Assembly: GCF_019800005.1 (NCBI RefSeq)
Contig: NZ_JABGCL010000014.1
Span: 1 to 57,344, forward strand
Origin: Geminicoccus harenae
GTDB taxonomy: Bacteria > Pseudomonadota > Alphaproteobacteria > Geminicoccales > Geminicoccaceae
Reading direction: 5' to 3'
DNA length: 57,344 nt
Part shown: piece after piece, positions 27,133 to 35,586 of the stretch
Layout: every line of letters begins with the position of its first letter
How positions within the stretch are numbered: position 1 is the stretch's first letter
Made by a program: the position numbers and the translations under genes
Notes under the pieces: model-generated
Told to the model about the DNA's origin: nothing
Database searches by the model: none
Seen by the model: the letters and a program-made list of their open reading frames with translations, nothing else

Positions 27133-28104
27133 TCAGGCCTTCAGCACGCCCTGGAGGGCGGCGTTGGAGATGGTCATGTTGCCCATCCAGGCCATCAGCT
27201 TGACGATGGCGTCCTGGTTGACGGAGGCGCGCTCGCCGCCCAGCGGCACCATGTTCCGGTCCCGGTGCGGCCGGAAATGGATGTACTTCGTGTTCAGGAA
27301 GTACATGTGGTCGGTCGGGCAGAAGCCGCCCTGGCCGCCGTCATAGACCACGTCGGCACCCTGGAACTTCAGCGTGTGGAAGCCGGCCTCGCCCAGCTCC
27401 GCCGACGTGATCCGCTGCATCGCCTGCAGGCTTTCCCAGTAGGCGGTGAAGTAGTTGTCGTCGGCGATGATCAGGTCGGGCTTGTCGGTCTGCCGCACGC
27501 ACTTCAGGTACAGGCGGTTCATGTAGCCCTGGATGTTCTGGTGCGTGACCGCACCCGTGCCATCCGAGTTCGCGTCGAACACCTGGTTGCGCCAGAACGG
27601 CCAGTTGGCGCGGTTGATGCCGCCCATCGTGCCGGTGGTCGGGTCGTCGGCGACCAGGAGCTGCAGGCCACCGATCTGCTTGCCGCCGTCGGCCGTGCCG
27701 TCCGAATAGCAGTCGGCCGCCAGGTTGTTCTCGAAGCTCCGCTCGGCGTTCGCGATCCGGGCCTCGAGCAGATCGATCATCTGCTCCTCGCCGCGGTTCT
27801 GCATCTGCTCCAGGCCGGAGATCGAGACGCTGATGGCCGCCTGCTTCCACTCGAACTCGGCCGCCGTGAAGACGTCCTGCGGCGAGATGTTCAGGATCTC
27901 GTAGCCCGAGTACCGCTTGTAGGTCCCGTTCTCGGCGTATTCGAGCTCCTGCACGATGTTCCGGCCGCCACCGACCGGCTTCATCGTGCCCCGCTTCTTC
28001 AGGCGGAACAGCAGGGCGTTGTTCTTGGAGATCTGGTCCGCGAGCTTGCGGCTACGATGCTCCAGGGTGGTCGTGATGATTTCGCTGAGGTTGGGCGAAG
28101 GCAT
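27133..28104 (-). CDS. Major capsid (coat) protein
   Basis: A 323-residue protein preceded by a scaffold-type gene, the usual order. Segments such as NIVQELEYAENGTYKRYSGY, FTAAEFEWKQAAISVSISGL and ERSFENNLAADCYSDGT are typical of the N-terminal arm, E-loop and spine helix of HK97-fold coat proteins. The later part (DKPDLIIADDNYFTAYWESL then GAGFHTLKF-like strands) matches the A domain. The protein is shorter than P22 coat and lacks its inserted domain. There is no sign of a fused protease. Confidence 0.85.
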   Translation of the reverse strand: MPSPNLSEIITTTLEHRSRKLADQISKNNALLFRLKKRGTMKPVGGGRNIVQELEYAENGTYKRYSGYEILNISPQDVFTAAEFEWKQAAISVSISGLEQMQNRGEEQMIDLLEARIANAERSFENNLAADCYSDGTADGGKQIGGLQLLVADDPTTGTMGGINRANWPFWRNQVFDANSDGTGAVTHQNIQGYMNRLYLKCVRQTDKPDLIIADDNYFTAYWESLQAMQRITSAELGEAGFHTLKFQGADVVYDGGQGGFCPTDHMYFLNTKYIHFRPHRDRNMVPLGGERASVNQDAIVKLMAWMGNMTISNAALQGVLKA

Positions 28105-28112
28105 GGGTCATG

Positions 28113-29168
28113 TCACACCCGCGACTGCTCGAACTGGGCCGAGATCACGTCGCGCAAGGGGATGGCACTTGGATCGCCATGAGGGGCACCACGCCCGCCC
28201 GGCGACCCGGTGACCGACCCCGATGCCAGCCTCGCCGCCCTGGTCCGCTCGGCCGCCTCGTCTGCCTTGCGCTTGGCCTGGGCCTCCTGCTCCGCACGCA
28301 CCATTTCGGCGCGCACGGCAGGGTTGGCCCAGCATGCCATCTCGTAGGCGTCGTCGAGGCCCTCGGCAGCGCCCGAGCTGATCAGCTTCGCCATGTGCGG
28401 GGCCACGATGTCATAGTGCTCATGACTGTCGCGGAACGCGGACACCTGGTTGCTGATGCGCGTGCGGTTCTGCGCTTCCGATGCGTCGGACTGGGTTTGG
28501 AAGTAGCCCTTCAGGGTCGCGATTTCGTCCTGCAGCGCCTTGAGCTGCGGATCGACATACTCGGGCTCGTCCTGCGAGCCTGGAGCAGCGCCCGTGCCTG
28601 CCAGCTGTGCGAGGTTGACGCCGTAGTTCTCGGCGAGCCGCTTGATCGTCCCGGCCGGGTCGCGGTTCAGCATCTCGTCGGCTGCCAGCAGCGCCTGGAT
28701 GGCCTGCTGGTCGTTCATGCCGAAGGAGGCGTAGCGCTCCCGGTGCGGGGCGAGGATCGGCTCGAAGTCCCCGGCGCCCTGCCGCATCTTGCCCAGCTCT
28801 TCCTGGACGGCGCGCGGCAGGCGGTTCCACTGCACCTTGGCGGTGTCCGACCAGCCCTCGGGCGGAGCGATCGGGCTGCCCTTGGCGGGCTGGCCTTCCT
28901 GCTGCGGGGCCTTGGCGGTGGTCGGACTGGCGCCCTTGCCAGCGTCCGCCCCCTCGGGCGGCGTCTGGTCAGTCGCGGTGGACTTGTCGGCGGCCTCACG
29001 GGCCTTGAACCGGCCGCGCTCATCGCGATCGGACGCGGGCGCTGGGTCGGTGGTGGGGTCGGCAGGCTGGCCGGCGTCGATGGAGGTGTCGACCTCGGTG
29101 GCCTCACCCTCGATCGGCGCGCTCTCGCCGCGGAAGCTGGCCTCCAGGGCCTCGCGCAGCCCGCTCAC
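28113..29168 (-). CDS. Scaffolding protein
   Basis: A 351-residue, highly charged, Ala/Gln-rich protein without catalytic motifs. Residues 1-100 are a disordered acidic and Pro-rich region (EGEATEVDTSIDAGQPADP). The rest is mostly helical, with a coiled-coil stretch (LKALQDEIATLKGYFQTQ) and a basic helical C-terminus, which in P22-like scaffolds contacts coat. It is 8 bp upstream of the coat gene and overlaps the preceding small gene by 4 bp. Scaffold-before-coat is the standard arrangement. Confidence 0.75.
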   Translation of the reverse strand: MSGLREALEASFRGESAPIEGEATEVDTSIDAGQPADPTTDPAPASDRDERGRFKAREAADKSTATDQTPPEGADAGKGASPTTAKAPQQEGQPAKGSPIAPPEGWSDTAKVQWNRLPRAVQEELGKMRQGAGDFEPILAPHRERYASFGMNDQQAIQALLAADEMLNRDPAGTIKRLAENYGVNLAQLAGTGAAPGSQDEPEYVDPQLKALQDEIATLKGYFQTQSDASEAQNRTRISNQVSAFRDSHEHYDIVAPHMAKLISSGAAEGLDDAYEMACWANPAVRAEMVRAEQEAQAKRKADEAAERTRAARLASGSVTGSPGGRGAPHGDPSAIPLRDVISAQFEQSRV

Positions 29169-29452
29169 CGGCGCTCTCCCCGCACCACCTCGGCGATCGT
29201 CTGGCCCAGGCCCGGGGCACTCTCATGCCGCCGCGGCGCTGGCCGCTCATTGCCGATGATCTCGCAGCCAGCCGCCCGCACCGCACGCTGAAACGCGCGT
29301 TTGCTGTCGTACATCCGGCCGTCTGCGGGGTTGTGCATGAGGTCCATCGTGTCGGTGATGACAGCAGGCCCTCGCGGACCTGATCTGTCATAATACACTG
29401 AGGATTTCTCAACAAGCTTTCCGTCGCGAATGACGTAGGTCGTCCGGGTCAT
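29165..29452 (-). CDS. Small phage protein between portal and scaffold
   Basis: A 95-residue protein of unknown function, joined by 4-bp overlaps to portal upstream and scaffold downstream. It starts MTRTTYVIRDGKLVEKSSVYYD, continues with DLMHNPADGRMYDSKRAFQR and ends in a charged tail (IAEVVRGERR). No zinc or catalytic motif is visible. Position suggests a head morphogenesis factor. Confidence 0.65.
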   Translation of the reverse strand: MTRTTYVIRDGKLVEKSSVYYDRSGPRGPAVITDTMDLMHNPADGRMYDSKRAFQRAVRAAGCEIIGNERPAPRRHESAPGLGQTIAEVVRGERR

Positions 29453-31548
29453 TGTGCTGTGAAGCCTCGCATTGCTTGGAGATCGACCTTCCGGCCTTCC
29501 AGGTCGCGCCGTGCATTCGCCTCATCGATCCGGATGGCGCGGTCTTCCTGCTGGGCCTGCTGCCCGAAGGCCTGCTCCTGCGCGGCGAGGTCGTGGCCGG
29601 CCGCCTGGATGATCTGGTCGTTGGCGGCCATCTGCTGATCGCCCTGGACCTTCATGCGCTTGGTCTCGGCGTCGAAGGCCTGGATCTGGACCTTCTGCTG
29701 GCCCTCCTCGATCTTGGCCTGCTCGATCGGCGTCGGCTGCGGTGGGGCCGGCGGCTGCGCCATGCGCTCCTGGACGCTCTGGACGAACTTCTCGATCGCC
29801 TCTTCGAGCTGGCGGCCGGCACGGAAGCCGCGCGCCGTGAACAGCAGCATCTCGCCGATCATCGGCATGGCCTCGGGCGCCATCTGCACGACCGGCAGGC
29901 CCTGCTGCAGCATGCCGCCCACGGCCGTCAGGAACTCGGTGCGCCGCGCCTTCTCCGCGTCCTCATCGGCCGCGATCGTGCTGTCCGTCTCGATCTCCAT
30001 CGAGAACCGCCGGGCCGGATCGTCCCGAAGCCGCTCGATCACGTCCTCCCAGGTCGGCTGGGGCGCCGGCGGCTCAGGCGGTGGCGGCGGCTCTGCCCCC
30101 TGTTGCTGCGCCATCAGCGCCGCCTGCTGTGCCTGCAGCATCATCTGCTGCTGCTGGGCCTCCAGCTCGGCCTTGGTCGGCAACTGCATGCCCGACATGG
30201 CCGCCAGCGTATCCTGGCCGAACTTCTCGGCGGCCAGTTCGCCCATGATCCGGACGATGTCCCGGCAAAAGCGCTGGATGTCCGACTGCCGGTCGCGGAT
30301 CCGCAGCGCGCCCCACTGCCCCTTGAGCTGCTGCGCGGTGGCGGTCTCGCGCGGGTCGCTGGCCCCCCGGACGATGTCGGAGATGCCGGTGATCTGGTAG
30401 ACGTCCTCGATCAGCTGGCGGCGGGACTGGTAGCAGCCCTCCAGCACCTGCACGACCATGTCGACCGGCAGCCACTCGATCAGGCCCTTGACCCCGCCCT
30501 TCTCCTTGAACGCTACCCAGCCATCGACCGGGATCATCACGTTCTCCTGGCCGGGCTTCAGCATCCGGGACAGGTCGGTCTTCTCATCGGCCGCATAGAC
30601 ACCGACCATCCTGAGCGCGTCGGTCAGCTTGCCGATGCGCATGGTCAGCTCGTCGATCTCCTCGGCCTGGTCCTGGTAGAAGACGTAGTCCGGCACCGGC
30701 TCCAGCTTGTCGTTGGCGATCGTGCCGTAGAGCGGCAGCGGGAACGGCCAGAAGTCCTTGAGCCCGTACATGTCGTCCCGGCGGTCGAGCGGGCCCTTGT
30801 CGTAGCTCTTGGCGAACCACAGCACCTCGCGCTTGGCCTTGTTCCAGACCTCGTAGACCACGGCCTTCTCGGGCGGGTCCTCCTCGTGGGCACCCTCGGC
30901 CTTCTGGTCGAGCTTCACCGCCTTGCCGATCTCCTCGCCGAACCGCTTCACCAGCGAATCGCGCGAGAGGTAAACCCGGCGCCAGGCGAACTCGACCTCC
31001 TGCCAGGTGCGGCCGGGCCCGTGGCCGAAGTCGTCGAAGGCGACGTGGTCCAGCTCGATCGTCTCGTGCTTGAGCCGCTCGACCGGTGCGGCCGGCTCCT
31101 CGCCCTCCTTGGGCGCCGGCGTCTCCTCCGTCTCGACTTCAGCGACATAGCGCACCCAGGCGACGCCGCGGGCCGCCAGCAGGTAGTCGGTCCGCACGGT
31201 CACCAGGCGCTCGTCGAACTTGGTGTCCTCGACGAGATAGGTGAGGCAGCGCTCCAGGCACTCGGCGGCCAGGCGCGTGACCGGGTCGCCGTCCTTCCAC
31301 CGGCCGGCCACGACGGGCGCCGGCGGCCGGCTGTAGACGGCGGGCCCGAGCGTCATGACGTTCGACCAGAGCAGCGCATAGCGGCGCGCGGTGCTGCCCT
31401 GGCTCGGCCGCTCGTCCTTGAACCGCTTGGTGACCTTCTTGGCCCGCTCGCGCCACGGCTCCATCGCCCGGTCGGCGCGCTCGATCTTCTGCATCCAGAC
31501 GCGGCGCAGCTCCTCGTCGGACGAGGGCTTCTTCTCGGCCTCGCTCAT
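29449..31548 (-). CDS. Portal protein (P22 gp1-like)
   Basis: A 699-residue protein. It starts at 31548 with a GGGGAG site and an ATGA overlap with the terminase stop. Residues 1-450 match the portal body of short-tailed phages: YALLWSNVMTLGPAVYSRPP, CLTYLVEDTKFDERLVTVRT, then FAWRRVYLSRDSLVKRFGEE and YQITGISDIVRGASDPRETA followed by TAQQLKG near residue 420. From residue 480 there are Gln/Pro-rich segments and a long C-terminal helix (GQQAQQEDRAIRIDEANARR) like the barrel that extends into the head. Twelve copies form the DNA channel. Confidence 0.9.
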   Translation of the reverse strand: MSEAEKKPSSDEELRRVWMQKIERADRAMEPWRERAKKVTKRFKDERPSQGSTARRYALLWSNVMTLGPAVYSRPPAPVVAGRWKDGDPVTRLAAECLERCLTYLVEDTKFDERLVTVRTDYLLAARGVAWVRYVAEVETEETPAPKEGEEPAAPVERLKHETIELDHVAFDDFGHGPGRTWQEVEFAWRRVYLSRDSLVKRFGEEIGKAVKLDQKAEGAHEEDPPEKAVVYEVWNKAKREVLWFAKSYDKGPLDRRDDMYGLKDFWPFPLPLYGTIANDKLEPVPDYVFYQDQAEEIDELTMRIGKLTDALRMVGVYAADEKTDLSRMLKPGQENVMIPVDGWVAFKEKGGVKGLIEWLPVDMVVQVLEGCYQSRRQLIEDVYQITGISDIVRGASDPRETATAQQLKGQWGALRIRDRQSDIQRFCRDIVRIMGELAAEKFGQDTLAAMSGMQLPTKAELEAQQQQMMLQAQQAALMAQQQGAEPPPPPEPPAPQPTWEDVIERLRDDPARRFSMEIETDSTIAADEDAEKARRTEFLTAVGGMLQQGLPVVQMAPEAMPMIGEMLLFTARGFRAGRQLEEAIEKFVQSVQERMAQPPAPPQPTPIEQAKIEEGQQKVQIQAFDAETKRMKVQGDQQMAANDQIIQAAGHDLAAQEQAFGQQAQQEDRAIRIDEANARRDLEGRKVDLQAMRGFTAQ

Positions 31549-32972
31549 ATGCGGCTCCCCCGCTGCGCTTCGTGCATCTCGAGCAGCTGATTGAAGGTCG
31601 GGATGCGCGTGTCGATCTCGCGCGGCTTCTCGACGGGCTGCGGGCGGTGGTAGGGCCGGGTCATGCACAGGTAGCGCAGCGCATCGGCCGCGTGGTCCTC
31701 GCCGTCCGTGTCCACGTCCTCGGGCCGGTGCTGGTCGTGCTGGAGTGCTGGCAGCGTGCGGATCAGGTGCCGGCAGGTGTCGAACACCATCAGCATCGGC
31801 CGGCCGTCGCCATCACCCTCCAGGCGCGAGCGGATCTGCTGCCAGCCCGGCGGGCGCTTGTTGTCGGCACGCCGGAACCTGCAGCCCTCGCGGTGCATGA
31901 CCTCGGCGATCGAGGGGCCGCCCTCCTCGGCGAAGATGGCCGGATCCGCGACCGCGTCCGCCATCTCCTCGCCCTCCTCGCGCGCGACGATGCCCTGCGC
32001 GATCAGCTCGTTCTTCAGCTTGATCCCGACATTGGCCTGGCCGTCCGGGCAGCCGTACCACTCGCGGTAGACCACCAGGCAGCCGCGCGGGATGGCCGGG
32101 ATCGAGCCATCGGACAGGGCCGCCCAGATCACCGCGAACGGCTTGGCCGAGCCCCAGTCGAAGGCGCGGATCCGCGGCCAGTGCTTCGGGATCGCGAACG
32201 GCTTGATCATGTGTCGGTCGGAGCGCCAGTTGTCGAAGAAGGCGCCCTGGATCACGTCCCAGTCGCCGTCCAGCCAGGCGCGGACCAGCTCGGCCGAGCC
32301 CAGCATCTTCAGCTGGACGATGTACCGAGCATCGAGCGACGGGTTATCCTTGACCTTCGACGGGATGTAGATCCGGTCGAGCGTGATGCCGGTCTCTTCG
32401 TCCCGCTCGTAGATCGGCACCATGCCGCCGGGCGCTGGGTCGATGTAGCGGACCTTGACGTGTTGGTGGCCGGGGCCGCCAGGATTGGCCGTCGCCCGGA
32501 ACCGGCAGGGCACGCCGGCACCGGAGCGCAGCGTGGCGCGCAGCTTGGCGATCGGCAGCGGGTCGGGGAAGTTCTGCAGCTCCTCGACATAGACCCGCGT
32601 GTAGCTGTGGCCCTGGTACTTCTCGGCGTCCGCGTCGTTGTCGAGATAGGCGAAGCCGAGCCGGGCGCCGTCGGGGAAGGTGAACATCTTATCGCTCTCG
32701 TGCCACACGGCGCCGATCGGCCCGTAGAGCGCCTTTGCCCGGTGCATGGTCTCCTTGAGCTGCTCCAGCTCGCGGCGGAAGAACTTGCCGATCGCGTGCT
32801 GGCCGTAGCGCGAGGCATGGCAGGCCCAGTCGCCCAGCATGCCGTCGGTCTTGCCGCCGCCGCGGGCCCCGCCGAACAGCACCTCGAAGGCCGGGCAGGA
32901 CAGCAGCCATTCCTGAGGGCCGGGGTGCGGGCGCCATACCCTTACGAGCCCGCGCTCGTGCTGCGCAGCCAC
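31545..32972 (-). CDS. Terminase large subunit
   Basis: A 475-residue DNA-packaging motor protein. The ATPase has Walker A FGGARGGGKTDG and an acidic Walker B-like VYVEELQNFPD. The nuclease domain has FDWGSAKPFAVIWAA, a late ADPAIF motif and DHAADALRYLCM near the C-terminus, with the expected acidic metal ligands. The start is set at a GTG at 32972 (MAAQHERGLVRVWRPHPG) after GGACGA, because no ATG is available nearer the ATPase and the longer frame to 33329 is antisense-like and Arg/Gly-rich. It overlaps the small subunit by 31 bp. Confidence 0.88.
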   Translation of the reverse strand: MAAQHERGLVRVWRPHPGPQEWLLSCPAFEVLFGGARGGGKTDGMLGDWACHASRYGQHAIGKFFRRELEQLKETMHRAKALYGPIGAVWHESDKMFTFPDGARLGFAYLDNDADAEKYQGHSYTRVYVEELQNFPDPLPIAKLRATLRSGAGVPCRFRATANPGGPGHQHVKVRYIDPAPGGMVPIYERDEETGITLDRIYIPSKVKDNPSLDARYIVQLKMLGSAELVRAWLDGDWDVIQGAFFDNWRSDRHMIKPFAIPKHWPRIRAFDWGSAKPFAVIWAALSDGSIPAIPRGCLVVYREWYGCPDGQANVGIKLKNELIAQGIVAREEGEEMADAVADPAIFAEEGGPSIAEVMHREGCRFRRADNKRPPGWQQIRSRLEGDGDGRPMLMVFDTCRHLIRTLPALQHDQHRPEDVDTDGEDHAADALRYLCMTRPYHRPQPVEKPREIDTRIPTFNQLLEMHEAQRGSRI

Positions 32973-33430
32973 TCGTCCATGTCCGATGCTTCGGCCCGCC
33001 CCTCGATGACGTAGCGCCCGGTCACCACGTGCTTCTCGGTGAAGATCCCGCGGTACTTGCCCAGCAGCTCCAGCGCCTTGTTCGCGCCGGCACTGTCGAA
33101 CGTGTAGGCGGGCGTGACTTCGCCGGTGGGCGTATCGACCAGGACCGGGTTGCCCTTGCGGTCGCGCACCGGCACGGCCTGCATGCAGCGCTCGGCCACC
33201 TCCCGGATGCGGCCTACGATCCACTCGGCGGTGATCTCCGACTGCTTGGAGCGCTGCTCCTGGAGCTCCGTGACGCGGGCGGTGACGCGCGGGTCCTGCA
33301 GCAGGTCCCTCGCAGTGGATTCGGCCCACTTGGCGGCATAGCCGGCGCGGATCGCCGCCTGTGTGCCGTTGAGGTCGCAGAGGTACTCCTCGACGAAGCG
33401 GAGCTGCTTGGCGTTCAGCGGCCTGGTCAC
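32942..33430 (-). CDS. Terminase small subunit
   Basis: A 162-residue protein with the N-terminal pattern LNAKQLRFVEEYLCDLNGTQ followed by AAIRAGYAAKWAESTARDLL, the helix-turn-helix of the terminase_2/XtmA-type small subunit that recognises the packaging site. The C-terminal part probably contacts the large subunit (NKALELLGKYRGIFTEK). The start is a GTG at 33430, overlapping the stop of the preceding mini-gene, chosen because the family begins just before the KQ.RFV.EY motif. Confidence 0.88.
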   Translation of the reverse strand: MTRPLNAKQLRFVEEYLCDLNGTQAAIRAGYAAKWAESTARDLLQDPRVTARVTELQEQRSKQSEITAEWIVGRIREVAERCMQAVPVRDRKGNPVLVDTPTGEVTPAYTFDSAGANKALELLGKYRGIFTEKHVVTGRYVIEGRAEASDMDEWLRSTSAGS

Positions 33431-33540
33431 TTCCGCCCCCTCCGCCCGAGCGGCAGCTTGCCGGCCGCGGCCAGGATCAGGACGACCAGGCACACCAGGA
33501 GCAGCGGCGCGAACAGGCCGATGGCGAGGTCGCTGGTCAT
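33427..33540 (-). CDS. 37-residue single-pass membrane protein, lysis cassette
   Basis: A very short gene, MTSDLAIGLFAPLLLVCLVV then LILAAAGKLPLGRRGRK: one hydrophobic helix and a basic tail. It overlaps both neighbours by four bases, which supports translation. Position after the 3-helix holin suggests a lysis accessory protein. No family assigned. Confidence 0.55.
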   Translation of the reverse strand: MTSDLAIGLFAPLLLVCLVVLILAAAGKLPLGRRGRK

Positions 33541-34109
33541 CGACCGCCTGCCGCGATCTTGCGGACCACCTCGCCACTCGCCTTCGATCCGGCCGAGCTG
33601 CCCAGGTAGTAGGTCACCACCGCGCCGAAGGCCGTGTTGATCACGCCGATGCTGATCATCACCATGTCGCGCGTGCCGTCGACCATGGGCACGGTCCACA
33701 TGGCCGCGACGCTGGCGGCGAAGGTGGCGACGATCAGCAAGGCCAGGAGCTTGGGGAACCAGTCGCCGGTCGCCACCTCGCGCTTGCGGGCGTCGGCCCG
33801 GTCGTCGTTGTCGAGCCGCAGGAGGGCCACGTCGTGCTCGAGCAGCGCCTTGGCGAACTCGGCATCGGCACCGCGCAGCGCCGCGTCCAGCCGACCCTCG
33901 CCCTCGATGGTCTGGATGTCCTTCAGCACGCGGCTGTTGATGCGCTCGATCGTGATCTCGGGCGTCTTGCCCTTTTCGCCGAGCACGTTCCCCAGGACCT
34001 CGGCCGCGAGCCCGCCGACCACCGTGCCGATGCCGGGCGCGATCGCGGTGCCGAGCGCCGGCGCCAGCACCTTGATCGTGTCCAGGACGCGGGGGTGGAG
34101 CTTGGCCAT
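33537..34109 (-). CDS. Holin of the 3TM / gene-transfer-release type
   Basis: A 190-residue protein. It begins MAKLHPRVLDTIKVLAPALG followed by a Gly/Ala-rich hydrophobic stretch (AIAPGIGTVVGGLAAEVLG), a charged cytoplasmic helix (GADAEFAKALLEHDVALLRL) and two clear membrane helices (PKLLALLIVATFAASVAAMW and MVMISIGVINTAFGAVVTYYL) before the tail SSAGSKASGEVVRKIA. That order, with YYLGSSAGS after the last helix, is typical of the three-helix holin family linked to phage and gene-transfer-agent release. It lies downstream of the endolysin in the same overlapping cassette. Confidence 0.8.
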   Translation of the reverse strand: MAKLHPRVLDTIKVLAPALGTAIAPGIGTVVGGLAAEVLGNVLGEKGKTPEITIERINSRVLKDIQTIEGEGRLDAALRGADAEFAKALLEHDVALLRLDNDDRADARKREVATGDWFPKLLALLIVATFAASVAAMWTVPMVDGTRDMVMISIGVINTAFGAVVTYYLGSSAGSKASGEVVRKIAAGGR

Positions 34110-34270
34110 CAGATGCTGTCCGGGGCGCTGCTAAGCACCGCCGCCGGCGCGACGGATGCCAGCCAGAACACCACGACACCCACACACCCCGCCAAGCTGC
34201 CCGCCCAGATTTGGTCGGCGAGCAAAGCGATCCACGTGGGGGTCAACATCAGCGGGAGGAGCCACAGCAT
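34109..34270 (-). CDS. 53-residue membrane protein, lysis cassette
   Basis: Starts MLWLLPLMLTPTWIALLADQ and continues with IWAGSLAGCVGVVVFWLASV: two hydrophobic helices with a short polar loop. It shares one base with the next gene and one with the preceding one (TGATG couplings). A holin or antiholin partner is possible; no family is recognised. Confidence 0.55.
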   Translation of the reverse strand: MLWLLPLMLTPTWIALLADQIWAGSLAGCVGVVVFWLASVAPAAVLSSAPDSI

Positions 34271-34359
34271 CACAGCACCCCCACCAGCACCTTGAGCAGG
34301 TAGATGATCAGAATGACCGCGAGCAGCGCCCAAACGATGTTCCACAGGTTCGCCGGCAT
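34270..34359 (-). CDS. 29-residue single-pass membrane peptide, lysis cassette
   Basis: MPANLWNIVWALLAVILIIY then LLKVLVGVL, a single hydrophobic helix with almost no soluble part. The start overlaps the endolysin stop as TGATG, and the stop overlaps the next start. The double overlap is the main evidence that it is translated. Function unknown; a pinholin-like or regulatory role is conceivable. Confidence 0.45.
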   Translation of the reverse strand: MPANLWNIVWALLAVILIIYLLKVLVGVL

Positions 34360-34901
34360 CACTGCATCACCCTCTTCGTGACCCAGCCGTAGACGAACTT
34401 CCGCTGGCTCGGCTTGGCCTCGGCGATCTCCAGGTAGCGGGCACCCTGCAGCGCGTTCAGCGCGCACAGCAGCGCCTTGCGGCCCTCGGCACCACGCCAC
34501 TGCACGAAGCCCTTCAGGGCCTCCAGCGTCACCGGCCCGATGCGGCCGTCCACGAACAGCTCAGGGTAGCGCCGGTCGTAGTTGAAGGCGTTCAGCCAGC
34601 GCTGGAGGAACTCGGCCGCACGGTGCGGGCCCATGTTCACGCCGGTGTCGACGAGCTCCGCACCGATGTCCGGGTCGATCGCCACGACCTGGTCGAAGCG
34701 CGGGATGGTGACGTAGCGGCCCCGGTAGATGTCCCGGGCGTACTCGATCGGCAGGTCGCGCATCGGGCCGTAGTAGCCGGACTGCCGGGCCACGGCCTCG
34801 GTGATGCCGTGCATGGTCTCGCCGCCCGGGTCGTCCGGGTCGTTCGAGTGGCCGCCCTCGACGGACAGGATCTCGTCGATGATGGTGTGGACGGTCTTCA
34901 C
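34359..34901 (-). CDS. Endolysin, GH108-type lysozyme
   Basis: A 180-residue muramidase. The N-terminus holds the GH108/ZliS signature EILSVEGGHSNDPDDPGGETMHGITEA, with the catalytic Glu in EGG, and the C-terminal half has the peptidoglycan-binding domain 3 pattern (FVDGRIGPVTLEALKGFVQ). It cuts the glycan chain of the cell wall at the end of the lytic cycle. There is no signal peptide, so export depends on the holin. It overlaps the neighbours at both ends. Confidence 0.9.
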   Translation of the reverse strand: MKTVHTIIDEILSVEGGHSNDPDDPGGETMHGITEAVARQSGYYGPMRDLPIEYARDIYRGRYVTIPRFDQVVAIDPDIGAELVDTGVNMGPHRAAEFLQRWLNAFNYDRRYPELFVDGRIGPVTLEALKGFVQWRGAEGRKALLCALNALQGARYLEIAEAKPSQRKFVYGWVTKRVMQ

Positions 34902-35428
34902 TTGCTGCCCGCCTCGTGCGTCTTGAGATCCTGGATCTCGCCGAGCAGCGCCCGGTTCTGCTCCTGGCGCTGCTGCGTCGCCTGCTGGATGGTCTTCACC
35001 ACCTGCGCGTTGCTCTCCAGCATGGCCCCGCCGATATCGAGCGCCGACCAGGCCATCCAGAAGCCGCCGACCAGGATCGTGGCGCCGATGCCGGCCATCC
35101 AGCGCACCACCGTGTAGATCGCGTAGACTCGGGTGCGCTCGTTCTCCAGGTTGCCGACCCGTGTGCTGATTTGCTCGATCAGCCGCTCGTTCTTCTCCGA
35201 TCGGACGTCCTGCGTCTTCCAGCGCCGGTCCTCGTCTGTCTCCAGACGGTCCAGCCCTTCCTCGATCTGCCGCTCGATCCGGATCTGGCTTTCGCGCACC
35301 GCGGCGATCATGTCCCGGACGTGGCCCAAGGTGGCTACCTGCGTGCTATCCGGCATCGAGCGCCTGTCCGGGTGCATGTCGGCCCACCCCTCGATCGGGT
35401 CGGCCACGTCGGTGTGACCGTCCAGCAT
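34898..35428 (-). CDS. Membrane protein with flanking coiled coils, lysis cassette
   Basis: A 176-residue protein. Residues 35-90 form a charged coiled coil (RESQIRIERQIEEGLDRLET). A membrane helix follows at about 103-128 (YAIYTVVRWMAGIGATILVG), and a Gln-rich coiled coil forms the C-terminus (VVKTIQQATQQRQEQNRALL). The layout recalls XhlA-like and spanin-like lysis accessories, but no family is certain. It precedes the endolysin by an ATGA overlap. Confidence 0.6.
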   Translation of the reverse strand: MLDGHTDVADPIEGWADMHPDRRSMPDSTQVATLGHVRDMIAAVRESQIRIERQIEEGLDRLETDEDRRWKTQDVRSEKNERLIEQISTRVGNLENERTRVYAIYTVVRWMAGIGATILVGGFWMAWSALDIGGAMLESNAQVVKTIQQATQQRQEQNRALLGEIQDLKTHEAGSK

Positions 35429-35586
35429 TAGCGTGTGCCACCGAGGATGCGGGTCTTGGGCCCGCCCTGCTTCAGGAACCGGCTCTTGGCGCGCTGGTCT
35501 TCGTCCAGCCGCTTCTGCTGATCAGCCAGCGCCTGGACGACTGGATCGTCGTCTCTCGTGCGATGCGCTGAGGGCTTGCGATCCAT
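35428..35586 (-). CDS. 52-residue basic protein, first gene of the late operon
   Basis: MDRKPSAHRTRDDDPVVQAL, then ADQQKRLDEDQRAKSRFLKQ and GGPKTRILGGTR. It is highly charged and helical with no membrane segment. The stop and next start overlap as TAATG. The start at 35586 opens the minus-strand late operon, directly downstream of a gene-free region. Function unknown. Confidence 0.55.
   Translation of the reverse strand: MDRKPSAHRTRDDDPVVQALADQQKRLDEDQRAKSRFLKQGGPKTRILGGTR

Noticed and set aside
29452..31590. Plus-strand open frame of 712 codons opposite the portal gene
   Set aside because: The minus strand carries a clear portal protein with ribosome site and overlaps; the plus frame is Leu/Gly/Asp-rich shadow.
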